The translations under genes and the position numbers were made by a program. A DNA stretch of 64,000 bases. Origin: Rosellinia necatrix (taxonomy: Eukaryota; Ascomycota; Sordariomycetes; Xylariales; Xylariaceae). This document shows positions 12,533 through 22,338 of the stretch, piece by piece. The notes below the pieces were generated by a model. It ran no database searches. It worked only from the letters and a program-made list of their open reading frames with translations, and was not told the DNA's origin. The stretch covers positions 3,695,001 through 3,759,000 of the forward strand of contig JAGYVD010000004.1 in the NCBI GenBank assembly GCA_021209875.1, written 5' to 3'. Each line of letters begins with the position of its first letter. Position 1 is the first letter of the stretch.

Positions 12533-13500
12533 CTATTGGTTGTTTCCAGATATGCCAGTATTCTTAGCCGCCTTCTTAGCTGCCTTTTTTTCGGCTCCTT
12601 TCAGCTGTTTCTCGCGTTCCTTTAATTTGCGCCCAGTCAAAAGTTTGCCTCGTTTGTTCTTTAGCCGCGCCTGTTCTTTCGCCTTTCGCGCTTTCTTCTT
12701 TTCCACTATTGAGGGCATTTGTTAGCATGTATACTTCAGCAAGAATTAGAGTTGGCCAGGGCCAACTCGTGGGGTCATTAAAATAACTGATGGATGGGAT
12801 ATAACCGGGATTGCTCCCCAGATACGGTTATGTGATCCGTAGTGGGAATAGAAACGGTGTCCACATACGTCGAGCATCAGTCTTGCTGTCTAGATCCGCG
12901 ATCCACTTGTCAAGCACGCTCTGGACTTCGTCGGCTTGTTCTAGGGAACCCTCAGGGATGCCCATTTTCTTCTTGATAAGCTCCCTCTGCTTCTCAATCA
13001 GCTTGATCCGTCTTCGCGCCTGTCGGTTGAGACCCTTTGGGGGCTTAGTTTTATCGGGGGTTTCCTCCGCCTCGACTTCTACTGTCTTCACAGCAGCGAG
13101 GTCTACAGGTGTCGGGTTCGTGTCGATGGAGAAGAGCATCGCGCCTCCGTCGGCTGGTCCGCCGTCGCCATCGGTTTCGGCTTGGTTCTTCTTCTTGGAC
13201 TTCTTCGATTTTTCTGTGTTTTTTTTGTCGGCACTGGATTCGGCCTCTTCCAATCTCATGGGATCTGACTGCGCGCATGGGTGAGAAACTATGCTAAAGA
13301 TTTAAAAGTTTCCTGCTTGGGGAAAATGGGGCACCCACGGGTTCGACTTCTACCGGCGCACCGCCCATAGATTCGTCGTCTGATACATCGCTTGTGGTCG
13401 CTGCAGGCTTCTTTTGCTTCCTCGTCTTGGTCACCTTGTCGTCGGACACCTTCTTCTCTCGGCTGTGAGCCTTTTCCTTCTTGGTCCTCTCTTTTGCCAT
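12533..13500 (-). CDS. Conserved lysine-rich protein of unknown function
   Basis: Three exons, 13339-13500, 12869-13268 and 12705-12533, give 244 residues. Intron 1 (13269-13338, 70 nt) is GTGGGT...GCGCAG. Intron 2 (12706-12868) is GTATGT...AATAG with a clear TGCTAAC branch site. Exon 1 starts MAKERTKKEK and is lysine/serine-rich. Exon 2 holds SDPMRLEEAE, a lysine-rich linker, MLFSIDTNPTPVDL and GLNRQARRRIKLIEKQRELIKKKMG. Exon 3 continues with KKKARKAKEQARLKNKRGKLLTGRKLKEREKQL. The protein is highly charged, mostly helical and strongly basic at the C-terminus, as seen in nucleolar or ribosome-assembly factors, but I do not recognise the family and assign no function. Alternative donors in exon 1 (GTAGAA at 13350 region) are also in phase, so the exon 1/2 joint could be four codons shorter. 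Confidence 0.75.
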
Positions 13501-14104
13501 GATGTTAGTCGTTGAGGTAGAGAATCGCTGGAATCAAGTAAACGCGACAAGTCAATTGAATGAGTCGACGTTTCCGAGGCACTAGGTAAGAGGGTCAGAG
13601 CTCAGTGATTGCTCAACTGTTTTGTATAGATATCTGGCGAAAAAAAAAAAAAACAATGGCAGGAATCCTATGTGATACCTCCCGTCGTCGCTTTTTCCTG
13701 AATTGTTTTAAGTTATCTTATCGCCGCTTTTGTTGCCCCACACAAGCTCCCCACCATCACTGCCGTACCTAAGTTAGAAGGACCTCTTACACATGCAGTT
13801 ACCCCACGTATATTTATAGTGGCAACTTTGTTTCCTACACGAACAGCACTACAGCTACTACCTAAGTAGGTAGTTGGAACTACCTACCCCGTATTAAACT
13901 CAAACTCTTGTTAGTTCAAGATACATCGTAGTTTTATCAATCAAACCTGTATTCTTTAGTCGCTCCCTTTATATATTGTTTTAGTAGTATCGAGGATAGC
14001 CTCCCAGAATGTCCCCTTTGTGCCTTGTGGCAAATATTCTCGCTGTTAGGCGCCTCCGTTCTGTAAAACCGACCTGGGCTTATTACAAAACGGCCAACTT
14101 CGCT
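13501..14104. other. Intergenic region upstream of the lysine-rich protein gene
   Basis: Holds the promoter side of the lysine-rich protein gene and the 3' flank of the oxygenase gene. It includes a short poly-A run near 13639-13653 and a CTACCTAAGTAGGTAG near-palindrome near 13858. No coding signal is seen. Confidence 0.55.
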
Positions 14105-15470
14105 TCAACCTTGCTCTTTTCCCTCACGTTCATCGTTGGGGTATATCTGTAGATATGTGGCTTGAAGTCGCATCTTCAAGTGCTCCTCTGCCGTTAGCAC
14201 TTTGCGCTCGGCATAAGGATTTCCGGCATTCGCGGTAGCTAGCCCATCCTGGAAACTATGCACACGCTCGCTTGGCACAGCTGTAAGTGGCGTATCATCG
14301 GCAGGATGGCAGAAGTAGGCAATGGAGTATCGCGGGTCTATTGTCGATTCACCTGCCAGTAGTCCGGCAGCATAGGCATTGTTGCTCGTCTCGGAATTCG
14401 CAAATGATACTCGGTGCACCGTGCTTCGAAGCAATCCGTTCGTCCAGTATGATAGCAGATCCCCAATGTTCACCAGAATAGGGGGGGAAGGGTCATTTTC
14501 CGTCCCTGGTGGACACACAGGGACCGGTGCCCAGCTGCTTGCACGTGTGAGTATTTCCAATCCGGCTTGGCCCCTGAGACGGAAAAGGAGCGTGACCGAG
14601 CCGTAGTCAGAATGCGCACCCGCCCTCACGTCAGCTTCTTTGGCCGAAGGCGTCGCACTTGGTGGCGGGTAATGGAGAAATCGGAGAATAGACCCAGAGG
14701 CCTTATCCGGAGAGTGTGCCTTAGTGAAGAAATTGGGTGGATCAACCTCTAGGCCAATACCGAAAAGCAGCAATAGTTTATTGCACAACCTGTGGCATGA
14801 TTCGCGAAAGGCAGCAAGGTCGGCCTCATATGACTTGATGTCATTGGGTATAGGTTGGGTCGCTTTGCCATGGTTGAAGGCCCCGAAGTTGAAACCCCTG
14901 TTTGCGATGTTAGTCTCCCTTGTATTTGAATAGTCTACGTTCAAGAGCTGAGGGTAAAATCACTCCTTGAAGTCTCCTATCTACAAAAAGTTAGCTAGGG
15001 AGGAGGCTATGTGGAATTCAAGGTACGGCGCTGTGTTGGCTGTATCTTGGAGGGTCATACTCGCTGCGTCTTCGGGTCTAGAGTCTCGGTGTGCATCCCG
15101 GACCAACCTTGGTTGTTTCCCCCTATCTCACACCGTTTTTTCTCTTCTAGCGGGGATCGGAAAAGGGTCCTCGACTAAGTAGATGGTTTCATAGGCAATC
15201 AGTCAAGGAATGAAGACAGTGGTTGTAGAGGGGCGTCTAGCTTAGCAGCAAACGACGCTAGAACAGAGACCCTCATAAGTGATGACGACGGCTGTAACAT
15301 ACGATATCGAATGCCTGCTCAACTTGTGCGATGGTGATATCTTGGCCCCCATTCCTGACGTAGATAAAACCATACTCGGCTGCCGCCTTAACGAGCTCTT
15401 CAGCGATGCGAGTTTGGTCTTCCTCGCTCCGAGAGATATCGGTAATGGGGATAGAGGCTGCGTTCGTCAT
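14105..15470 (-). CDS. 2-oxoglutarate/Fe(II)-dependent oxygenase (isopenicillin-N-synthase-like)
   Basis: Four exons, 15303-15470, 15061-15174, 14964-14980 and 14105-14897, give 363 residues. The N-terminal DIOX_N part reads IPITDISRS, EYGFIYVRN, SRTLFRSPLEEK and NNQGWSGMHTETLDP, then IGDFKEGFNFG. The catalytic double-stranded beta helix carries the iron ligands H195 and D197 (AGAHSDYGSVTLL) and H261 (STVHRVSF), with R289-x-S291 (DPRYSIAYF) as the 2-oxoglutarate site. All key residues are present, so an active non-heme oxygenase is expected, probably cytosolic as no signal peptide is seen. The substrate is unknown. All introns are GT-AG; introns 2 and 3 have CTAAC branch sites. The ATG at 15470 fits the family's usual start; an in-frame ATG at 15536 would add 22 residues. 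No biosynthetic core gene is adjacent. Confidence 0.92.
14964..14980 (-). other. 17-nt microexon in the oxygenase gene
   Basis: The sequence ATAGGAGACTTCAAGGA (minus strand) encodes IGDFK and two bases of the next codon. It is preceded by CTAACTTTTTGTAG and followed by GTGATT, with the next acceptor CAAACAG at 14898. Skipping it would break the family-typical GDFKE-FNFG motif and the reading frame. Confidence 0.85.
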
Positions 15471-17369
15471 AACTAAGCGTTGACGTTGATGTTGTGACAG
15501 ATCACGTAAATTTAAGGGGAAATTAGTTGAGCCCAAACAGCTATATAACTAGGTAACTACTTGGTCGTTGATGGGATGGGATGGGATGGATCGTAGCAAG
15601 AAACATTCATATCTCCAGCAGTACTTACACCTACTTGTAGACTAAATATGTAGTGGGGTATCACCTGTTTGGTTTAGGTACATACTTAGCCTACTAAGGG
15701 GAACGAAGAGGCGGGGAGATGGAGACAGAGTTATGATTTCGGGTATCTCAACAACTAGAGGGTGCACCTGCGTTATGTTTTCTGGACAGGTGGTACCTAG
15801 CAGCTTTGGATGCACACCGATCTAAGCAAAGCTTATGAAACTGACATTGCCTAAATAGGTATGAACCACCGTGATACACAAATTATATATAAATAACTAC
15901 CTAGGGTGCAACATGTTTATATATTGGTCATGGTGTATGCTAGTAGTGCTTTAAAGTAAGATGCGAGAAACCCATCATGTTCGGAGAGATAACGAAGTAG
16001 GTAGGTAGTAGTATGATAGATAGGGATACCTACTGCTAGATAACTTAAATGCTACTCGAGTAGGTAGTCGAGTCTAACTTAAGCTAGAGGTTATGATCTC
16101 TTAGAATAAGTGACGTAAATCTGCCACAGCATGTTGGTATTCACTTAGTACCTAGTTTGCCAGCTAGATATGGATACTAAATTGAGGTAGGTGCTACCTC
16201 TCAGTAGTTATACCCCGTCCCATTAGCTACTGCCTATAGATAGGTGGTACCTAGCGGCAAGTTTGGAGAGCACAGGCGGTTAGGTAGGTGTCACACGTAT
16301 CACGATAGCCCTTGTCACAGTAGGCCCCTGGGATGGTTAGCGGGGTCTAGGTACCTTCCCCCCCCAATGGCGATTAATTTATAGTTACACCTGGTGCATT
16401 TTGAATGGCGTGGTCGGCCGCCAGAAAATGTGACTCTCTCGAGACTGCCTTCCCATCACGATACCGCTCCTGCCCTCGTCACTCTGGCCTATTTAATGAG
16501 CCTGCCCCCCCCCAAATTGCCTACCACAATTCTTCTCTTCGTGTTGTTGTTCTTCCTCGATTTGTACTAATTGCCGTAGAAACGCTCAATCCTCACTCTA
16601 CGGCACCAGTCGCAGCGGTAGCAGGAATAGCTTGCTTTCGTCGCATGGGCAGTTCTTGACGAGGCTGTGGCGCCGTGACTCTGTCCGCCTCCCCACGACA
16701 ACCGGCTGAAGCTCCTACGGCTTCAGTTGACCACCTGGGTTCTACACAATGCCTAGTAAGTCTCATGGTGTCCTATCCCGCGTGCTTCTTTCGTTTGCTT
16801 CCTGCCATGCCCGGCTCTTCTGTCCGCCCTGCCGGCTTTTGTCGAATTAAATCTCCGGTCGCCATCCATGCGCACACGACCGCTGTGGCAAGCTATCCCC
16901 CGATCGCTGCTTAGTCCGAAATTCGAATACAAACCAACGAGCCGAGCCGAGTCGAGTCGTATTGATAGCCCGCCCGATCCCCCCTCCTCGACAGCCGCCA
17001 TGGTAGCTTCACCGCGGGGCGGACCGGACCGTCTTCCTTCCAGCGTATAGAGCCTTCTTAGGAGGTTACGTCAACCAGAGGCGTAGATAAGCCTTTGCGG
17101 AAATTTTAAGGAGGCGGTTGAAGAGGAGGCACATACCAAACCAAATTGGCCTTTGGAACCGCGCACCACCACGGTGCTTTTCGTGGCTCGGAGCAGGAAA
17201 CCCAATTGGCTACCTAGCGTCACAGTGCCATCCACTTCAGCATCTCAACGCATGGAAATCCGCTTGATTACCTGGAATAATATATACATGTCTATTTAAC
17301 CTTCACCATGGACAGACTTCGAATTATGTTACCATGATTACTTTTACTAATCGATGCTTCTAGGTTCAT
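15471..17369. other. Divergent promoter region, oxygenase and MKT1
   Basis: Shared upstream DNA of two divergent genes. The oxygenase-proximal half is AT-rich with many TAGGTAGG motifs and an ATGGG tandem near 15571-15590. The MKT1-proximal half (about 16430-17060) is more pyrimidine- and C-rich, as often seen in fungal promoters and 5' leaders. Near 17340-17361 a TACTAAT...CTTCTAG pair looks like a branch site and acceptor, suggesting an upstream exon or a leader intron for MKT1. Confidence 0.5.
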
Positions 17370-19772
17370 TTGAAGACCATTGGATCAATGATCAAACAGC
17401 GTAAGCCCATAACGTCAGCTATTTCTACTGCTAAAGCTAAATATGTCAGGACTGCTCTTATCTCTGAGCTTAAAGATACTACCATTGTTGTTGACGCGTC
17501 TTATTACCTTCAGCTATTTCTCGCCAATGCTCCTTACCAAGAGCCACTGCTACCGGCGCTAGGTGGTTTGACCGGCATCCAGGCGCACTTCGAGAGTGAT
17601 CTGGATAACTGGAATGCACACAACACCACGCCATTCTTTATATTCAATGGACAATCCGTCGTGGGCTCTGATGAGATTACGATCAAGCGAGGCATAAGGG
17701 CTATCGCGGGGACGGATGATGCCTGGAGTTTATACTTCCAGAGCCAGGCCAATGAAGCCGTATCGGCCTTCGGCTCTCACAAGGGTGGGTTGCCAGGAGA
17801 GATACCGCGGCGTTGGAGAAATCAACTGACTTGGTTTAGGAGCATATCTTGTCCAGAACTTGTATCCCCTTCTTCAGAGTATCCTAAATCGCCGTGGACT
17901 ATATTTTAAAGTGGCACCCGTTAACGCCGCCGCGCAAGTAAGTACAACGTCTTGTTCTATGATACAGCCGCTAATCCTTGAAAGCTTGCTTACTTTGATT
18001 CGGCCAACTCTACTCAATGCTCCGCTATCATGGGCTCTCAAGAGCTTCTATTATACCCGATTCAGGACCTCGTGATCCGGTATATCGACTGGGACAGTGG
18101 AACCTTCACTGGAATCCAGAAAAAAAGCCTTATTAAGAATCTAGGCGTGGCCGAGTCGATGTTCGTTGACGCGCTTCTCATGACGGGCACATCTTTTCTA
18201 CCCGGTTTCCCTCCACTTAAAGAACCAAACATCACTCCTCGCCAACCTTCATCCGTTCAAGACGCCGTTAATCTTCTACGAACGTCCGAGAAATCCGTTA
18301 CGACTGCTTGCAACTCTTTCAACGATATTCTAAGTAAAAGAGACCCAAACTGGCTGCAGAAGTACCGAAGAGCTAGAATGAGCGTGGACCACTTCATCTA
18401 TGTCGACGAGACCGGCGAAATCAAGGTACACAACCATGAAAATCTAACCCACGACAATTGGGAATACCTTGGGTATCGCCTACCAGAAGAGCTTTATCAT
18501 TATCTTGATCGTGGTCTCATCGGTGCTCGTCTCCCTAGTTGGATCTCGCATGGTCAAATAATCGTTTTCCCGACTCTTGATGGAGGCAGCTCGGTAGAAT
18601 ATCGCCACCTCATCACTGACCAGCTAATGGAACTACGACAGCTTGCCATATTCCTTGTGCTCTCAAGGATGAACAGGGGAATACAATTCAAACCCATTCA
18701 TGTTAGGGTTTGGTATGATGACAAGTATTCCCACAAGATTGAATACCGTCCACAAGACCCCCAAGCCCTCAAAGCCATTCAACAAGTACACACCTGGGAC
18801 GTGAAGAAGGACGCTGTACAGCAGCACTTCCCTAACGCCAAGCATGGGAGCGTTCTGTTCGAGGTCACAGCCCTAAAGAATCCCGATTTCGCCAAGTCTA
18901 CAGTCACCAAAGCGAAAATTAAGAATATCGCTTCGAGTGATTTAATACTATCCATCACTCTCTGGCGATACTTGCATCTTCGTGGCTTCGTCAATGACTC
19001 TCACCAGCTTACTCCGTGGGGCGAGGCATTGGCTAAATCGCTCGAGGCGCTTGAACCAACCGCCGCAAAGTATCCCACAGTTCCTGGTCTGTTTGAAGCA
19101 GTACTCCATGCCTATGAGCTGCTTCGGCTTGATCTTCTAAACACTCGCAATGAACATTCAGAGTTGGGTGGGCTACCGATGAATGGTAGCGACGATGATA
19201 AAGCTAGTTTGCTGCTCATCAGCCGTTGCACAATATTGTTGAAGCTCCGCCATCAAGCTAACGGTTATACCGGCCCATTAAGTAAGAATTTTCTGTGTTT
19301 CCGTTCTCTGAGCTCGTCAGTCCGCGAGTCATGCCGCGACCTGTTCGAGGCTATCGTGGCATCCTTGTTTCTATATGCACAAGCGGAGCGTGAGAGAGAG
19401 GATTATCTTCATCTTGGCCAAAGGTAAGTCTACGCCTAACTATTCCCGCAAAGCATTGCCACTCGTCACACTAGACTGACTGCTCCTAGTATACCATTTT
19501 TGACGGATACGGACGTAGCCCTTGGGATCGCCGTTAAAACGTTTTTGGACGACATCAGTCCAAGTGAAACTGCGGAACAGAAAGCTACTAAGAAGGCAGA
19601 GTTCCCAGGTAAATTTGTGCCGTATGCCACCAACTTCTTTGAGGATTTAGATATCGCCTGCGATTTTTTCAATGCCCTCCATGTAGGAGTTAAGACTCTT
19701 ACTAAAGAGATATCCGGTGAGGACAGAGCTGTGTGGGACAAGGCGGCTACCTACCTTGAACTCCGCCGATGA
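17370..19772 (+). CDS. MKT1: MKT1 homologue (XPG-fold post-transcriptional regulator)
   Basis: Exons 17370-17784, 17840-17937, 17985-19423 and 19490-19772 give 744 residues; introns are 55, 47 and 66 nt, all GT-AG and phase-consistent. Order: XPG-N-like region (TIVVDASYYLQLFL, about residues 30-120), XPG-I-like region (about 140-215; VAPVNAAAQLAYFDSANSTQC, IMGSQELLLYPI), MKT1 N domain, then MKT1 C domain to the end (SIPFLTDTDVALG, FVPYATNFFEDLD). The acidic residues that bind metal in FEN1/XPG nucleases (EAEA and DxD positions) are replaced here by NAAA and GSQE, so nuclease activity is not expected; yeast Mkt1 acts with Pbp1 on mRNA. The 5' end is uncertain. A 50-nt GTAAGC...GTCAG segment (about 17401-17450) could be an intron; removing it allows an upstream frame reading FEDHWINDQTA into the conserved ISELKD, which looks more like the family than the MKTIGSMIKQRK start. 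Confidence 0.9.
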
Positions 19773-20682
19773 AACAGGCATAGTCTTCGGATAAATGATG
19801 GAGGATATGTATCGAGTCGGCATATTCACGACGAAGCGCATCATCGGGGTGAGTATATCTATATCTCCGCCGAGCACCGGGCTACAGGAACGGAAGCGGG
19901 GGTTGATGTATTTTTATCCATACACCCCTTCCTGCAAACTTCGAGTCCTGCCACTGGCTAGTACCCAGCGACGCCAAAGAGAATATATTGAGCTTGATAC
20001 AGTTGAAGGATGCTATGGGGCCAAGAAGGGAGTCCACTGCGGTTAAACGGACATAGCCTCCCAGTAGCGACAGGATATCACCTCTTCGACGTGCCAGACA
20101 GAGCTAAAGACGAATATAGCATGAGCATAGAAAGAAACACCAGTAGGCAAGTTATTCAGTAAAAACAACTTCGTCTCTATTTGCAATCATAGCGGTTTAG
20201 CAATGCAGATTAAGTACAAAACGAGGCCATGACACAGGTCTTTAATCAGGGACCAACCCCTCGCTCATCAGGATCTGACTTTAGCTATAGAAAGAAAATA
20301 CACATATGTTTTTAAATTTCGAATGCTAGATAGCCATGTTCGCCGCTTAGCGTTTCTCCGATTATCCCCCTACCTGTCTGTCATGAAAATATTAGTTATA
20401 GCGGGGGATGGAGACCGAGCACCGGTACAGGCTGTGTGAGCTTCGTCGTATGTTTTAGGTACCTGAATAGCATCTTTAGGTAACAGAAGAGTGATATTTA
20501 TTTATCTATTGAGCCGTGACACCCGTCTATAGCCCGGTGAAAGGAGCTAGTGAGTGTAGTTGATATAGGTTCTCTGTGTCCTGATTCCTTCTAGCATCAT
20601 ATGCACCATGCATTAACACCAAAGATTAGGCATAGCCGAACCTAAACAGTCAACATCATCTTATCTGGTGTTTACAGAGACT
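19773..20682. other. Convergent 3' intergenic region
   Basis: Lies between the stop codons of MKT1 and the MFS transporter. The frame at 19795-20046 has no recognisable motif and is probably 3' UTR. Nothing else is seen. Confidence 0.6.
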
Positions 20683-22338
20683 TCAGTCTCCGTCGTTGCG
20701 CGCGAGAGTAGAATGCAGCTTGTGCTGCTTCATAAGCGACACACTGATTATAGCTAAAGTGGCCAGTCCAAGTAGTGTGAACCACACGCTCCGGAACGCC
20801 TCCTGGAATGAAGCAGCCACACCATCGTACCAGCCTTCCGGGAGACGATTTAGCTCGTTTATGTCATCCCTGATTCGCTTAATCTCCTCCGCAGCACCGG
20901 GCAGATGCCCCAAACGCCCCCACAACTCGTTTTTGAGTACGTTCTGGTATATAGCCGAGCCGATTGTAATGCCAACAGTACTGCCAACGGATCGGAAAGC
21001 ATATGTCGCCGACGTGATGGTGGCCTGGTGGGAATGATCAATGGACGCAAGACATGCGAGGAGCGTGACGGTCAGCATGGCCCCTTGACCCGAACCGAAT
21101 AGGAAGAAGACGATTCGCAGAGGCCAAATCGGAGAGTCTTGGCGAAGAGTGGTCAGAATGACGGCAGCGGTAACCTGGAATGAAACCGCCAATATCCCCA
21201 AACCCACGTAGCGCCCGGTCTTCTTCATGATATAACCAGCCCCAACCGAACAGGTGCAAATGCCCAAGGCCGAAAATAAGAGGACAAGTCCCGCACCGGA
21301 GGGGCTGACGCCATGTACTTGCAGATATAAGGGGATGTAAAACAGTGCTTGGAATTGGATCATGCAGCATAGCAAGTTGGTGGTGCACGCCGTTAATACA
21401 GTCCTGTCAAACAATAGGCGGACGGGGATGATGGGTTGTGCACAACGGGATTCCCATATGATGAAGAAGACCAATGCCGCTAGAGACAGGGGTAGGGCCG
21501 TGAGGGGCAATGGATGGGTCCAAGGGACAAGATTGCCGCCCGCGTTCAGCCCCAGCAGGAGGAGGACCAGGAAGGAGACAAGCGAGAGGGCGCCGGTAAA
21601 ATCAATGCGGGCTAGATACGACTTCTCGGAAACCTTGGGTGGTATGCGGACGAGGTAGGCGACCAGCGCAGCGGACACGAGCACGGGAGGAACCTGGACG
21701 AGGAACGCGAGCCGCCAACCCCAGCTCGAGTTGTCGTTGACGAAGCCGCCGAACACACCGCCGAGCATGGCGCCGGCGCCGTAGAAGATATTGCCGGTGC
21801 CCTGGATGATGCCACGGTTCCGCAGGGGCACGAGATCGGTGCCAAGGAAGGTGCTGATGGTCATCAGGCCGCCTCCGCCTATGCCGGCGACGACGCGGCC
21901 CAGGATCATGACGTCGGCGCCCTGGGCGAGGCCGCAGATGAGGTTCCCGGCGGCGAAGAACAGGTTGCTGAAGACGAGGCCCGGGCCGCGGCCGAAGATG
22001 TCGGTCAGGCGGCCGGAGATGGGCTGGCAGGCGGCGTTGGAGAGGAGGTAGGCGGTCGCCAGCCACGGCAAGAGGCTCAGAGACTGGAACTCGCTGGAGA
22101 TGGGGGCTGAGAGGGTGGCGATGATGCTGGAGTCGATGGCGCCGAGAAACACGCCGACCCAGCAGGCGCCCAGGATCGTCCAGAGCCTGAGGCCCGTCAC
22201 CTCCTCGACGATGATGGCCTGCTCGTCGCCCCCGTCGCCGCCGTCGGTGCCGGGCTGCTGCCCGCTGTCGGCGAGAACGCCGCTGGCCAACAACGGCGTC
22301 CGCTCGTCGTTAGGCGCACTCTGAGGGGTTTGCGCCAT
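20683..22338 (-). CDS. MFS transporter, vacuolar basic amino acid / Fnx1-like type
   Basis: A single 551-codon exon with no intron. The soluble N-terminus contains the acidic dileucine-type motif ERTPLLAS, typical of proteins sorted to the vacuole. It is followed by many hydrophobic helices, probably 14 as in the DHA2/DHA14 group. Family marks: GAIDSSIIATL in helix 1, motif A GRLTDIFGR after helix 2, a GRVVAGIGGGG stretch, and a motif-C-like GAGAMLGGVFGG. The segment DLVPLRNRGIIQGTGNI is characteristic of the Vba/Fnx1 branch, so vacuolar uptake of basic amino acids or drug/proton antiport is likely; the substrate cannot be decided from sequence. The ATG at 22338 is the only start ahead of the leader. 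The codon-level frame is open throughout with GC-rich third positions. Confidence 0.93.
   Translation of the reverse strand: MAQTPQSAPNDERTPLLASGVLADSGQQPGTDGGDGGDEQAIIVEEVTGLRLWTILGACWVGVFLGAIDSSIIATLSAPISSEFQSLSLLPWLATAYLLSNAACQPISGRLTDIFGRGPGLVFSNLFFAAGNLICGLAQGADVMILGRVVAGIGGGGLMTISTFLGTDLVPLRNRGIIQGTGNIFYGAGAMLGGVFGGFVNDNSSWGWRLAFLVQVPPVLVSAALVAYLVRIPPKVSEKSYLARIDFTGALSLVSFLVLLLLGLNAGGNLVPWTHPLPLTALPLSLAALVFFIIWESRCAQPIIPVRLLFDRTVLTACTTNLLCCMIQFQALFYIPLYLQVHGVSPSGAGLVLLFSALGICTCSVGAGYIMKKTGRYVGLGILAVSFQVTAAVILTTLRQDSPIWPLRIVFFLFGSGQGAMLTVTLLACLASIDHSHQATITSATYAFRSVGSTVGITIGSAIYQNVLKNELWGRLGHLPGAAEEIKRIRDDINELNRLPEGWYDGVAASFQEAFRSVWFTLLGLATLAIISVSLMKQHKLHSTLARNDGD

Noticed and set aside
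21602..22066. 154-codon Arg/Pro-rich open frame inside the MFS gene
   Set aside because: Out-of-frame shadow of a GC-rich exon; the MFS frame has all the family motifs.
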